Positions 9,832-19,466 of a DNA stretch of 64,000 nucleotides are shown piece after piece. This DNA comes from Fragilaria crotonensis (lineage: Eukaryota; Bacillariophyta; Fragilariophyceae; Fragilariales; Fragilariaceae). The first letter of the stretch is position 1. The number at the start of each line of letters is the position of its first letter. The stretch spans positions 1 through 64,000 of the forward strand of contig JAKSYS010000113.1 of NCBI GenBank assembly GCA_022925895.1, read 5' to 3'. The position numbers and the translations under genes were made by a program. The notes beneath the pieces were generated by a model. The model saw nothing but the letters and a program-made list of their open reading frames with translations, was not told the origin of the DNA and ran no database searches.

Positions 9832-10722
9832 TCATGCACGAGTTGAATCCGAAGGTGACATCTCTTCAGGTCCGTCATGGCTGTTGTGAACAACCTGCAA
9901 TACCGACTCTTGAATCTGAATATATAATTCTTGCCAATCCGATTTATCTTTAGGAGGACGTCTCATGACGTGTCCTCGTTCTTCCATCACCTTGATCAGA
10001 AATTTCCTCGCCATTTCCTTTCGATTCCGTCTCATTTCCATCCGTGCCCTTAATCTGTTGTCCTTGGTATCATGAATCCCTTGGTGTCGTACATATTGTT
10101 CAACTTCTTTCGGTGTCGGAGCTGGTCGTTTCGTAATGATGGAAAAGTTTTGATCTGTATCAAGACAATGAATCATGACAGCAATCCTCCAAGGAGATAT
10201 CCAGTTTTGTTTCTTCTCGTCAATGGTGATCCCGTGCTTGTCCTCCAGCATTTGTTTCAATGAATCATGGTAACGTTCCTGCAAGACACTCATTTCCAAT
10301 TCGGTTAGTCCAGATTGTATTTCTTTGTCGTAGTTGTCATCATCGTAGTAATCAGCATCATGATCATTGTCGGATTCCTCATCCTTGCCAACAACCTTTG
10401 CCTCCTTGAATTGATTCGGCACCGTCCCGTGGCTCTCGGATTCAGAATACAACGGTTTCGATAACTTCGAACGGGGCAGTTGCACCATACGCAAACGTCG
10501 CGAAAAGTCTTGTCTGTTGATATTGCTGTAGCAGTGAAATGATTGACTGTACGGTTGTTGTGGATCCTGTTGACGCTCCATGGGGAACATTCTTCCAGTG
10601 GCAGTGGCAGCAGATGTGAAACGCAAGTGATGTGACCATGGCAGTCGTTTCGCAAAATTTCTTGTTCTTGTTACTTGCAGCACTACGGAGCCAGTCTTGC
10701 TACCAACCGATTGCATCATCAT
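9832..10722 (-). CDS. Probable mitochondrial protein of unknown function
   Basis: The first ATG in the frame is at 10722 and gives 296 aa; a longer frame opens at TTG 10758. The N-terminus is rich in Arg, Ser and Thr and poor in acids (VTRTRNFAKRLPWSHHLRF), as expected for a mitochondrial presequence. A strongly acidic stretch follows at about residues 115-140 (DNDHDADYYDDDNYDKE). The C-terminal half is a basic, helical region with WISPWRIAVMIHCLDTD and RLRARMEMRRNRKEMARKF. I do not recognise the family. The composition would suit a mitoribosome-associated or RNA-binding protein, but that is inference. It is divergent from the gamma-tubulin complex gene at 11201. Confidence 0.65.
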   Translation of the reverse strand: MMMQSVGSKTGSVVLQVTRTRNFAKRLPWSHHLRFTSAATATGRMFPMERQQDPQQPYSQSFHCYSNINRQDFSRRLRMVQLPRSKLSKPLYSESESHGTVPNQFKEAKVVGKDEESDNDHDADYYDDDNYDKEIQSGLTELEMSVLQERYHDSLKQMLEDKHGITIDEKKQNWISPWRIAVMIHCLDTDQNFSIITKRPAPTPKEVEQYVRHQGIHDTKDNRLRARMEMRRNRKEMARKFLIKVMEERGHVMRRPPKDKSDWQELYIQIQESVLQVVHNSHDGPEEMSPSDSTRA

Positions 10723-11200
10723 TGTTGTGTGTTGATGTTGTTGTGCGTCAATCGTCAATGCGTCAAGATGCCGTTCTATGGAGTTGTGTGTGCGTTGATG
10801 GGTATGGTTGTCAACATCTGAACTCTGAACTATGAAACTATATGAACGATAGATGCTCTACTGGAGTACGAGAACTGTATCATATGGACACGCAAGGATT
10901 TAGGTGTGAGATGGCACGCCTGCTATTCATACTACGAGATGGTTGGTGTTGGACGTTTACTGTTGTACTGTACATGGACTGCAAGTATAACTGCTGGCAC
11001 GCTAGCACTTTACTGGAGTACACTTCAAGTTCTTGTCAGTATAACAGTACCGGTGTTCCAGTGCTGCAGTACATCGACAAATGCGGCCAAGCCTCAGCCC
11101 GCGCGCACATCCTCACGAAACAACAACTTGTTGTCATTGCTTCCCCCAAATCAAGGAGATGATCCCTTAGCCATGAAATCATGATCACTAACGATTAACA
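10723..11200. other. Divergent promoter region with GTAC-rich tract
   Basis: The region separates two divergent genes and should hold both promoters. At about 10855-11075 it is dense in GTAC words (CTGGAGTACGAGAACTG, TGTACTGTACATG). No protein gene is supported. Confidence 0.5.
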
Positions 11201-13519
11201 ATGAAACAATCTAAATTACAACCGAGCGAAACAGAACGAGAACGACTCTTGCTTCGCGAATGTCTATACGCGCTCCAGGGGATGAACGGGGAGAATCTCC
11301 ATTTTGATTCCGTGGTCGAGCCTACTCATACTGGGACTACCGGTACTGTTGTATTCAAGTGCGATTTTCGAAATGATGTCTGTCACGATCCAGCCTTGGT
11401 TGCCTCCTCCAAACTTGGTCATGGCGCGCATGACGCGATGCAACAGTTGTGCGGAGAAGTGGGTTGGTATTACCGTCGAATACAGACCTACATGGATTCG
11501 TCTCATTCCCATGATGCCATTGCTCGCGCATGGGCCGAGGCATTGGCACTGCAACTCAACCAATCGTATCATACCTTGTTGGCTGATCTTGATTATCAAC
11601 TTCAACAAGAAGGTAGTGGACATGACGCTGTGCCAGATCTGACACTCCGACGTCTCATGATTCGACTCGTGGAACCTGCTGGCCAACTTAGAACCTTGGC
11701 CATTCTTGTCGATGGCATGGCAAATCTTTCTGGAGGTCCACTCTTGACAGCGTTACATCGACATTCAATTCATGGAGATACACGACACTCGACGTTGACA
11801 CAGAACATGTTGCGAGCCGCCTCCCAACCGTGGTTTCGTGCACTTTACTTGTGGACGATTCAAGGCGAATTGGTGCCGACCGATTTCTTTGTCCAGCTAA
11901 CCACTGCCGAGCGTTCCAACCATGCCAACAATATTGGTGCCACGACTGCTTCTACCACTGGCGATGTATGGCACTCGTCCTTCAAACTCGTACAAGAACA
12001 GGTGCCAGAAATTCTTCCGCCGAGTTTGGTTCAACCATCATTCAATGTTGGCAAAGGAATCAATTTTATACGGCACTGTCTACTAGAACATGGATGGAAA
12101 ATGGATTTAAACGACGATTCTAATGCCGAAGCGTGTGACGATGATCCAGAACGCTTGGGCTACCAATATGCAGATGACAACAAATTGATACAAACGATGA
12201 AGCGGGCCGAACAACAAGTCAATCAACACATTGTCATGTCACTCAAGGAGAAACATCATCTGGTGCAACATTTACGTGGTTTAAAGCAGTTCTTGCTGTT
12301 GGGCCAGGGAGACTTTTTCTCGGTCCTAATGGATGGGCTCCATTCCGAGTTTGATGGAAAGGGCATTGCTGGAATATATGACTATTCCTTGATGAGTGTC
12401 GTTGATGCTGCTCTCAAGAGCACAAACGCTATCGACTTGCCTCCATATGTTTTGGGACGTCTTGGTGTCAAACTGAAGTTAGAGGAGAACGAAGATGCTC
12501 GCTATCAGTTTGGACCTCCAAAGGGCACAGAACGCTCAGAGACTCGGACAGGTTGGGACATTTTCGCACTCGAGTATCGAATTCCAGAACCACTTGCCGC
12601 GATTGTTCATACGCGGGCGATGCACCAGTATCACCGTCTTTTTACCCTTTTGTTTGGTCTCAAACGTGTCGAATACATGCTCAATCACACATGGCGACAA
12701 AGTACGGCACTGCACCATGCCATTCAAATTTATGCCCAACACAACGCCATTCAAGCGGCCACCAATGCAGAATACGCCCAAACCACGGCGCTTCTTCGTC
12801 ACATATCCATGGTGCGCCAATCCATGATGCATTTCGTCGTCAATTTAAAGAGTTATCTCTTCTTTGAAGTCCTTGAAGGTGCATGGAACACACTAGTGAC
12901 ACAACTTGAGAATGGTGCGTCATCACTTGACGACATTATTCAAGCACACGATGCATACCTGGCGGACATTGTGCAAAAGAGTTTATTGGGAGATGACGAT
13001 GATCATGATGGTACATCCACTGCTAATAACAATGAGGACGAGGAGGATGTCGTGGCGGAAGCATTGGGGATTCAATTGCAAACCTTGCTCACGCTGGCGC
13101 TCGAGTTTTGTACCTATCAAAAACAGCTCTTCCACGATGCAATCCAACAAGCTGAACGGGCCACCGAAAAGCTCAAGGAAGCCGACCGACGTCTCAAAGA
13201 AGGGCATTGGGGTTTTGGTTCCGAGAGGGATGTCAAGGAAGCCAAGACATTCTTTGGGTTGACGGACGAGGGGAAATTAAGGAGTGTGATTACCATGGAG
13301 AAGGACTTTCATCGAAGCACGGGACAGTTCTTGACGTACATCCATCAGATTTCTCACGGTACAACAGCATCAGCATTTGGGGACACAATAACGAGATCGC
13401 CGTCAACAAATGACAGCGTTTCGACTTTTGTAAGGCGTGATCAATTCAGTCATGACGCATTGAATTCATTGACGTTCCAATTGGACTACAGTAGTTTTTA
13501 CAATGTTGGTCGACAGTAA
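11201..13519 (+). CDS. TUBGCP3: Gamma-tubulin complex component 3-like (GCP3/Spc98)
   Basis: This single-exon gene of 772 codons starts at ATG 11201. The N-terminal half has the GCP N domain, with GEVGWYYRRIQTYMD, LRRLMIRLVEPAGQLRTLA and a PWFRALYLWTIQGEL segment. At about residue 365 is the family hallmark LLLGQGDFFSVLMDGL. The C-terminal domain includes GWDIFALEYRIPEPLAAIV and HQYHRLFTLLFGLKRVEYML, which match GCP3 better than GCP2, and this domain binds gamma-tubulin. With GCP2 it forms the small complexes that nucleate microtubules at organising centres. The length is a little below the animal protein (about 900 aa) because the N-terminal extension is short. No frame breaks are seen. Confidence 0.92.
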   Translation: MKQSKLQPSETERERLLLRECLYALQGMNGENLHFDSVVEPTHTGTTGTVVFKCDFRNDVCHDPALVASSKLGHGAHDAMQQLCGEVGWYYRRIQTYMDSSHSHDAIARAWAEALALQLNQSYHTLLADLDYQLQQEGSGHDAVPDLTLRRLMIRLVEPAGQLRTLAILVDGMANLSGGPLLTALHRHSIHGDTRHSTLTQNMLRAASQPWFRALYLWTIQGELVPTDFFVQLTTAERSNHANNIGATTASTTGDVWHSSFKLVQEQVPEILPPSLVQPSFNVGKGINFIRHCLLEHGWKMDLNDDSNAEACDDDPERLGYQYADDNKLIQTMKRAEQQVNQHIVMSLKEKHHLVQHLRGLKQFLLLGQGDFFSVLMDGLHSEFDGKGIAGIYDYSLMSVVDAALKSTNAIDLPPYVLGRLGVKLKLEENEDARYQFGPPKGTERSETRTGWDIFALEYRIPEPLAAIVHTRAMHQYHRLFTLLFGLKRVEYMLNHTWRQSTALHHAIQIYAQHNAIQAATNAEYAQTTALLRHISMVRQSMMHFVVNLKSYLFFEVLEGAWNTLVTQLENGASSLDDIIQAHDAYLADIVQKSLLGDDDDHDGTSTANNNEDEEDVVAEALGIQLQTLLTLALEFCTYQKQLFHDAIQQAERATEKLKEADRRLKEGHWGFGSERDVKEAKTFFGLTDEGKLRSVITMEKDFHRSTGQFLTYIHQISHGTTASAFGDTITRSPSTNDSVSTFVRRDQFSHDALNSLTFQLDYSSFYNVGRQ

Positions 13520-13608
13520 TGTTCGATTTTGCAACACGATGGTGTAAAAATAACTAATCAGCTCATGGCGCAGAACACTCATTATCTAGACAAACGATGC
13601 GATACCAC

Positions 13609-14933
13609 TCATTGACTAGGTCGTGTACGTTTGGCACTCGGCCTCGTATCATCCACGTCGTCATCGGTCAACGTTCCATCCAAACGACGACGTGACGGCG
13701 TACTTGGCAATTGCCTATCCAACTCGCGCCGTTTCCGCTGATGCGGCGGACTGTTGTCCATCTCAGCACAGCTGCTGTCGAAGTCAGACTTACAGTCTGC
13801 ATCGTTGTAGTGGGCTGAGAGCAAGCTCCCGGCTTGTTCCCCATCGATCCCTTTCAAAAACATGTTAGTCATCAGGATAGGGTCAAACGCGTCAATGGAG
13901 GGAAATGAGACTCACCCAATTCTATCAGCTCATAATCAAGCCTGTCTTTCAGACTCTTCAAATCAGCTCTCATCTCAGCGACAAGGTTCTCCACACGCGA
14001 TGCCTTGTCGGTGGTAGTTGCAAGAGCTCTCTCGTTCATGACACGCAATCTTCGCTGACGTGCCAGCTCGTTGCGACGTTGTAGCACCTGTGCTCGGAGC
14101 AGCGAGAGCTCGTCCCGAATGTCCTCCCATTCTCTAAACTTGGCTGGGACCCCCTTGTTTTCGATTTTGCCCAAGATGGCACCATTGTCATAAAGGCTAG
14201 AATTCAGTCCGAGCTCCAACGAAACGATGGGTATGTCTGCCATTCGCACAGCGCGACCAGCTGATGTCGGCAACATATTAGAACCAAAGGCAGGAACGCT
14301 GACACAGTTTCCTTGACTCTGGTGGGGCCCTTCTCTAACATCCTTGGTCGATTCATTGGAACCTGCGTCGTCGGCATTATCCGCTTTCGACTCCTTACTG
14401 GGAATAGCACTGATGGCTCCAACACCAAAATTTGCCATTGCGGCAAGATCAATACATCCAGCTACGGAAAGGGCTGTGTCAACCATGCCTTTCCATCGCG
14501 ATACCAGCATGGCATCTGAGAAGGACGAGACATCGTCTTCACAAGACAAGGATCCCAGAGAAAAAAAACCAACCCCGTACGGAAGTTTAACGCACGCCCG
14601 AGGACCTAAAAGACCGTCAACCTTTCCTGGCAGAGCTTGCGCCTTTTCGCTCGCTCTCTTTTTGTCAATGGGGTGGATCTTTTTGTGGTTCTTCTTATCC
14701 ATCCCTTTGCCTCCCACACCACCAACCTTTGAGTCACCATTTACCGAGCCACTCACATCGGAAGGACCAAACCCGTGATGGGCTGTTCTAAGAGGCGCGG
14801 TCGTCATAACAGAGCCGGCCACCGGCGCTTCAGTAGCGTCAAGCTCGCAGGGTGCAAAGACATGAAGCACTTGCCCGCTGCCGTATGGTGATTGCACTGT
14901 CTGTCCAGGATCCAAGCACTTGCTGGTTTTCAT
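13609..14933 (-). CDS. Coiled-coil nuclear protein, two exons, PYGxG motifs
   Basis: Exon 1 is 14933-13916 and exon 2 is 13850-13609. The 65-nt intron has a GTGAGT donor, a CTAAC-type branch sequence and an AG acceptor, and the reading frame is kept (419 aa). Two related segments, QTVQSPYGSGQVL (about residue 12) and ACVKLPYGVGFFSL (about 110), look like repeated short beta-rich motifs. A coiled coil spans about 265-340 (DELSLLRAQVLQRRNELARQ). The C-terminus is basic with nuclear-localisation-like clusters (HQRKRRELDRQ, SAKRTRPSQ). I do not recognise the family. Its ATG overlaps or closely follows the upstream ORF, with which it is in frame across one TGA (see findings). Confidence 0.7.
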
Positions 14934-14942
14934 GTTCGATCT

Positions 14943-16411
14943 TCAGACCCTTTCCCAATCCATAAACGACTTGGCAGGAACGCCGCCAATGCCCGCCGCA
15001 GGTTGTTCCTCAGGTAACGGATCGTCCTTGACAGGAAGATTGGCAATCTCGGCCCCCTTTGCTTCAAGACATGCAAGACATCCCGCATGACGTAGCTTCC
15101 TTCCCCGACCCGGCTTCGAGTCCTGGACTGAAGCAAATCCGCTGCCTTGACACATTCGAGCTGGATAGCATTAAACTCAGTGTTCAACAATGCGCCTTCT
15201 TGTTCAAGTCCCTTGACTTGAGCAAGAAAGTGAGCCCGCAAATGTGCCGAAACCGATTCCATTCGCTCTCGTTCCGCCTGGGCATCAATAAGTTCCTGTC
15301 GTGTCCTAGTGACCGTTTTGCGATACGAATTCAAGTCCGTTTCGACATCGGCAGGTTGGCGCTCCCATCGCATCATGCGGTGCTTCTTTTTCGGTCCAGC
15401 GGACTCCGGTGGTAGCGGCGGGTTGAATGCCGTCACTGTTTCTACAATGTGCGGTGAAATTTCCGCATCTTCATCCGGTGGCAAAACAAAGACTCTCGAC
15501 GGGATTAAACCTGTCTGATCCAGCGCTGTAGGCAAGGCACTTCCAGCAGGGTCTGGCACCGTTCTCTCATCTTCGGACGGTCCGAATAAGTCCTCCTCCT
15601 CCTCGATCGCTTCAACATCATCCTCGTCTCGACGATTCCTGTTCTGCGATTTCGCATTCAACTTACTTGCAATGCCGGTCGGCGACATGTGCGTCCTTGC
15701 AAGAAGCAAGTCATGCTTGACTTCCGCCTTGAATAAAGCGTGAAAGCCATCGACATCAGGAAGGAATCGCGTTCTTGTTCGTCGCTCCTCTTCGCCAAGA
15801 GAATCGAGGAAGGAAGCGCCAACTGGACGTGGTTCGACCTCTGCTTCTTCTGGCATTTTGTCACGAAGTACGTCGGCATCAGTTTCACGTGAATGGTGAC
15901 GACCCCGAGTCGAGTACTGTGGCGCTGTGTCAGCACCGGAAGCCGGAGCCGAAACGGCAGATGGAGTATCAGCGGGTGGCTCTTCTTCCATAACTTCATC
16001 ATCTTGCGATGTCCCCTCCTCGTCTCCTTCCTTCTCATCTGAATCCTCCTCTTGTTTGATAGCACTAGTAGCACCTCCATTCTCCGGATCATCCGTAGCG
16101 TCATACATGCCATCTTCTGCATCGTCACCATCGGCTGTTCCTGCAGCGTCCGTGGTATCAACGTTGGTATCGGATTCCTCGTCATCTGGTTCGGTGCGAA
16201 CTTCATCGTCGTAAAGGTCTTCATCATAGTGGTCGCCGTTGTGGCGGTTGCGACCTAGATTGCCGTTGGTCTCCATTGCTTGCGTGACGGTTCTGCCGTT
16301 TTCGATTTCGTTGTTGTGGTTGTTGTTGGTGCTGAAGTAAGGGATGTTGCGGAGGCGTCCTTCCGAAATGAATTTATTGTTCTTATGAGTGTCGTCGTCA
16401 GGGCTGGCCAT
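14943..16411 (-). CDS. Acidic coiled-coil protein, one frame break near its end
   Basis: ATG at 16411 opens about 450 codons. Residues 60-150 are extremely acidic (DDEESDTNVD, DSDEKEGDEEG). A middle part has KLNAKSQNRNRRDEDD and an EEEEDLFGPSEDE stretch. A coiled coil runs at about 355-440 (RTRQELIDAQAERERMESV). Near 15055-15060, in a run of AAAGGGGG on the coding strand, the sense moves to the next frame, giving GAEIANLPVKDDPLPEEQ and ending at TGA 14943. Staying in the first frame gives an implausible Arg/Leu tail to 14930. One missing base explains this. No known domain is recognised. The gene is divergent from the Myb gene. Confidence 0.65.
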
Positions 16412-17767
16412 GTGAAACGTCAGCGAGACTACAAACCAGGTACCTAGTCACCTACCAGTACTCTTGAGAGTATTTGTCGCAACAAGCAAGTAGTGTGAGT
16501 TAGGCTTCTCAACGAGGATGAGATTGAGGAGTTTTTCAAGTGATGTCATACGCATTACGCATTGCATGGTGTTGAATGAGGGAGGTCGAGCCACAGGAGA
16601 AATCAGACATTCAGCGACGTGAGGAGTCTGGTTGAAGTACGGCATGGAACGAACAGTGTTCCGTCCGCTCTACCAGTTCGGTACTCCAGTCCTACCGTAC
16701 TGTACTCGTGATACAGTACGCAGTACGCCAACTGTGTCCGACGAAAACACTGGCACTGGTTGTACGTGGATGATGTACTAATTCCTCTGTAGCGTTGAGC
16801 TCGAAGGAAAACAAGAATTGCAATGCAAAGCCAACGCGCAATGGAAGGTATCAAAATTGAGAATCAAGGCCGTCTCCGACGCCAAGAATTCTTGAAGGAG
16901 CCTTGGCTACACTCTGGAGGTGATTTGGAGGAAGGCTGCAAAGGAAGGAAGCCGGATATCCCTCTTCGATGTTTGGTACAACAACGACATGCACATGGGG
17001 ACTTACAGTGGTTTTTGTTTTGAAGTGTATGTGGAGAATTGTGTCATCCTTTCATCATCCTCTAATCATTTTACTGGGTTATGGCGTACCGGTACTGTTC
17101 TCTACTGTCCTTCCTCGGCCCGTCCATGATGTCACACATCCGACACCGCGCGTATGAAATACTGTCGTACTGTATACTGGAATACAATTACAATGATGTC
17201 AAGCTGCGAAGCCGCCAAAATATAGTATCTTGTGCAGGGTCATATGTATTCATACTTCGAATGGTATCTTGAGCGGCCCTGCTCGATATTCCTATTTATT
17301 TCGTGTTTGATTGGGAGGAGTGGCTGCAGGCACATGTCCGGTATCCGATTGAAAATTACCAATGCTGTATATCTGTATGAAAATTCGCACCCTCGCTGTT
17401 CAGGGAATTTACGTGATACATCTGCGTTATACACTTGTATATACATGTAGTACCAATACTCCACTATTGCTACATACTTATGCAGCTGAAAAGGTTTGCT
17501 GTATCCATACTTTCTCTGTTCTCTCTTGGTGTCACGTTGGTCGTTTCTGCAATCTTCAAACATCTTCATTGGTCGGATATAGTGCTAACGTGACTTGAGA
17601 GTTGTTAGCTTGAAGGCGTATTGGATGGTTTGATTGAATTTTGTGGGCTTTTGGTTGTCACCATTATTGCATTCTGAAGTATCGGAGTATCGGTGATTGG
17701 AGTACCCCACTTGCCAACTGCCATCATCTATCCTTGCAACGATCAAAACAAAACAAAGTTATACTCA
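16412..17767. other. Divergent intergenic region, GTAC-rich
   Basis: No gene is supported in these 1.36 kb. GTAC words cluster at about 16630-16750 and 17085-17180, and smaller groups follow to 17465. The several short ORFs carry no recognisable domain. The right end must contain the promoter and leader of the Myb gene. Confidence 0.5.
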
Positions 17768-19347
17768 ATGGCACCCTCGAACCCTTCCGTGCTCTCACCA
17801 TCACCATCACCGGCAGGGACGATTGTGTCTCCGTTGACAAGTATGTCTACGTCTACAAGTACGACGACAAACGCATCGGCTCAGGGGGAATCCAGTGCTG
17901 GCGATTACACCAAGATCACATCACAATCAAACAACAGTGGTCCTGGTCGGTCGGGACGATGGACACCCGATGAAAAACTGTTATTTCTTCATGGGTTGAA
18001 ACTTCATGGGAGAGGACGATGGAAAAAGATTAGATATTACCTTCCAACCAGGTACGTTGCAATGTTTGTGTGATGGTCACTTGCATTCCAAACTCCACGT
18101 CTGGACGTACAAGATGCCAATGATGGTTGGATATATATTTGAATGTCTGCCTCACCATTGCATTGCAACTCACATTTGTGTGCCACCAACCACTTACTTT
18201 TTTTCCTTCAGAACGTTAATTCAGATCAAATCACATGCCCAAAAGGTTCTTAAACGAGAAGAACTGGGTGATAATGTGTTTTTGCCATTAAAGGCAAATA
18301 AGGATAAGGTCGATGCCTTACTCCAAGACAAGTCGAAATTGTACACCCAACGGATGAACGATCCAGTCACAACTCTCATGTCATCCGATGGTCGATATCA
18401 TACAATATCCATGCAGCAGCAGCAGGAAGAGACTGGATCCAACCATACGGAGCAGCAGCAACCACAACAGGGTCTACCGGTAGTGCAGACGCCATTGCCT
18501 CCTGGATGTACGTAATTGTCATTCGGTGCCATGTTTGTTGCCGATATGTCATTGGAATAAAATTTCATTGTGTAGTTTTTCTCACCAAACCTACTCGCAT
18601 TACCACAGACCCCAGTCCTTACTACAAGACAACAGTTGGAAATCCAAGCCATCCCATGCCTCCTTATGTGTTCCAGACACCAGGAACAAACCATCCTCCA
18701 GATCCGATGCAACAACAGCAACAACAACAACCACCATCTTCGGCAGGACCACCGTACAATACTAATCATCATCACCACAATCAACACCATTCGCCAATGA
18801 TGCACCATCATCATCATCCACAACAATCACAGCAGCAACAACACCACTACTACAATCATTCCCATCAACAACATCATCATCCACCACAACATGGCATTGT
18901 CCATCACATATCACCACCCCATCCATCGCCACACCAACAACCACAACACTTGCCATTACATGTAACAACGACGACGCCACCGCCATTCAAGGTGGGTGTC
19001 CAAGATGGCGCCAGGATGGTACCTGATGCCGGAACGGCTACAGCACCCACAAACCGCCCTACTGAGCAGCAGCAGCAACAACAACTGTTCCCCCGAGTCT
19101 TACATCCACAAACACCGCAATCACGCAAGGCTACGACAGATGCATTGGCGGCGGCTGCTCTGTGTGAATTGTTTCGTGGTGAAGGCAAGGATCTTGAACA
19201 AGTGAGTGTATAAGTGACAAAAAGTGACGCACACTTGCTTTCACGCGCACGCAGATCCCCTATTCACGTGTTCTTCACGACATTTTGCCACACATGACAT
19301 TCAGTCGTCACCCATCACGAATGCTATTTTGTTTCTTGCCTGGTTAA
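17768..19347 (+). CDS. One-repeat Myb transcription factor, SHAQKY type
   Basis: I read four exons: 17768-18051, 18212-18507, 18609-19201 and 19255-19347 (421 aa). All junctions are GT-AG and keep frame: GTACGT/TTCAG, GTACGT/CACAG, GTGAGT/CGCAG. An alternative exon-3 acceptor ending at 18575 is also in frame and adds 11 residues. The Myb repeat is split by intron 1: SGRWTPDEKLLFLHGLKLHG and WKKIRYYLPTR, then TLIQIKSHAQKVLKREELG. This is the R1/CCA1-like class, which in diatoms and plants binds DNA in light and clock regulation. The rest is low complexity, rich in Gln and His (QQQQQQQPPSS, HHHHHPQQSQQQQ), probably a disordered activation region. The last exon ends RHPSRMLFCFLPG. Confidence 0.85.
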
Positions 19348-19466
19348 CAAGGGGCAGGGGTACTAGCAGATAAAATGCAGCTAACCTAGAGAATTAATTA
19401 TGGCAACACAAAAACTGCTGGCCGTAGTTACCAGCTCTCCACGGGTTTGAAAGTAGGAAAAAACCC

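Noticed and set aside
14930-14933. ATGA overlap of two ORFs read as a bacterial-style operon
   Set aside because: The genes have GT-AG introns, so this is a eukaryote. The overlap arises from staying in the wrong frame after 15058.
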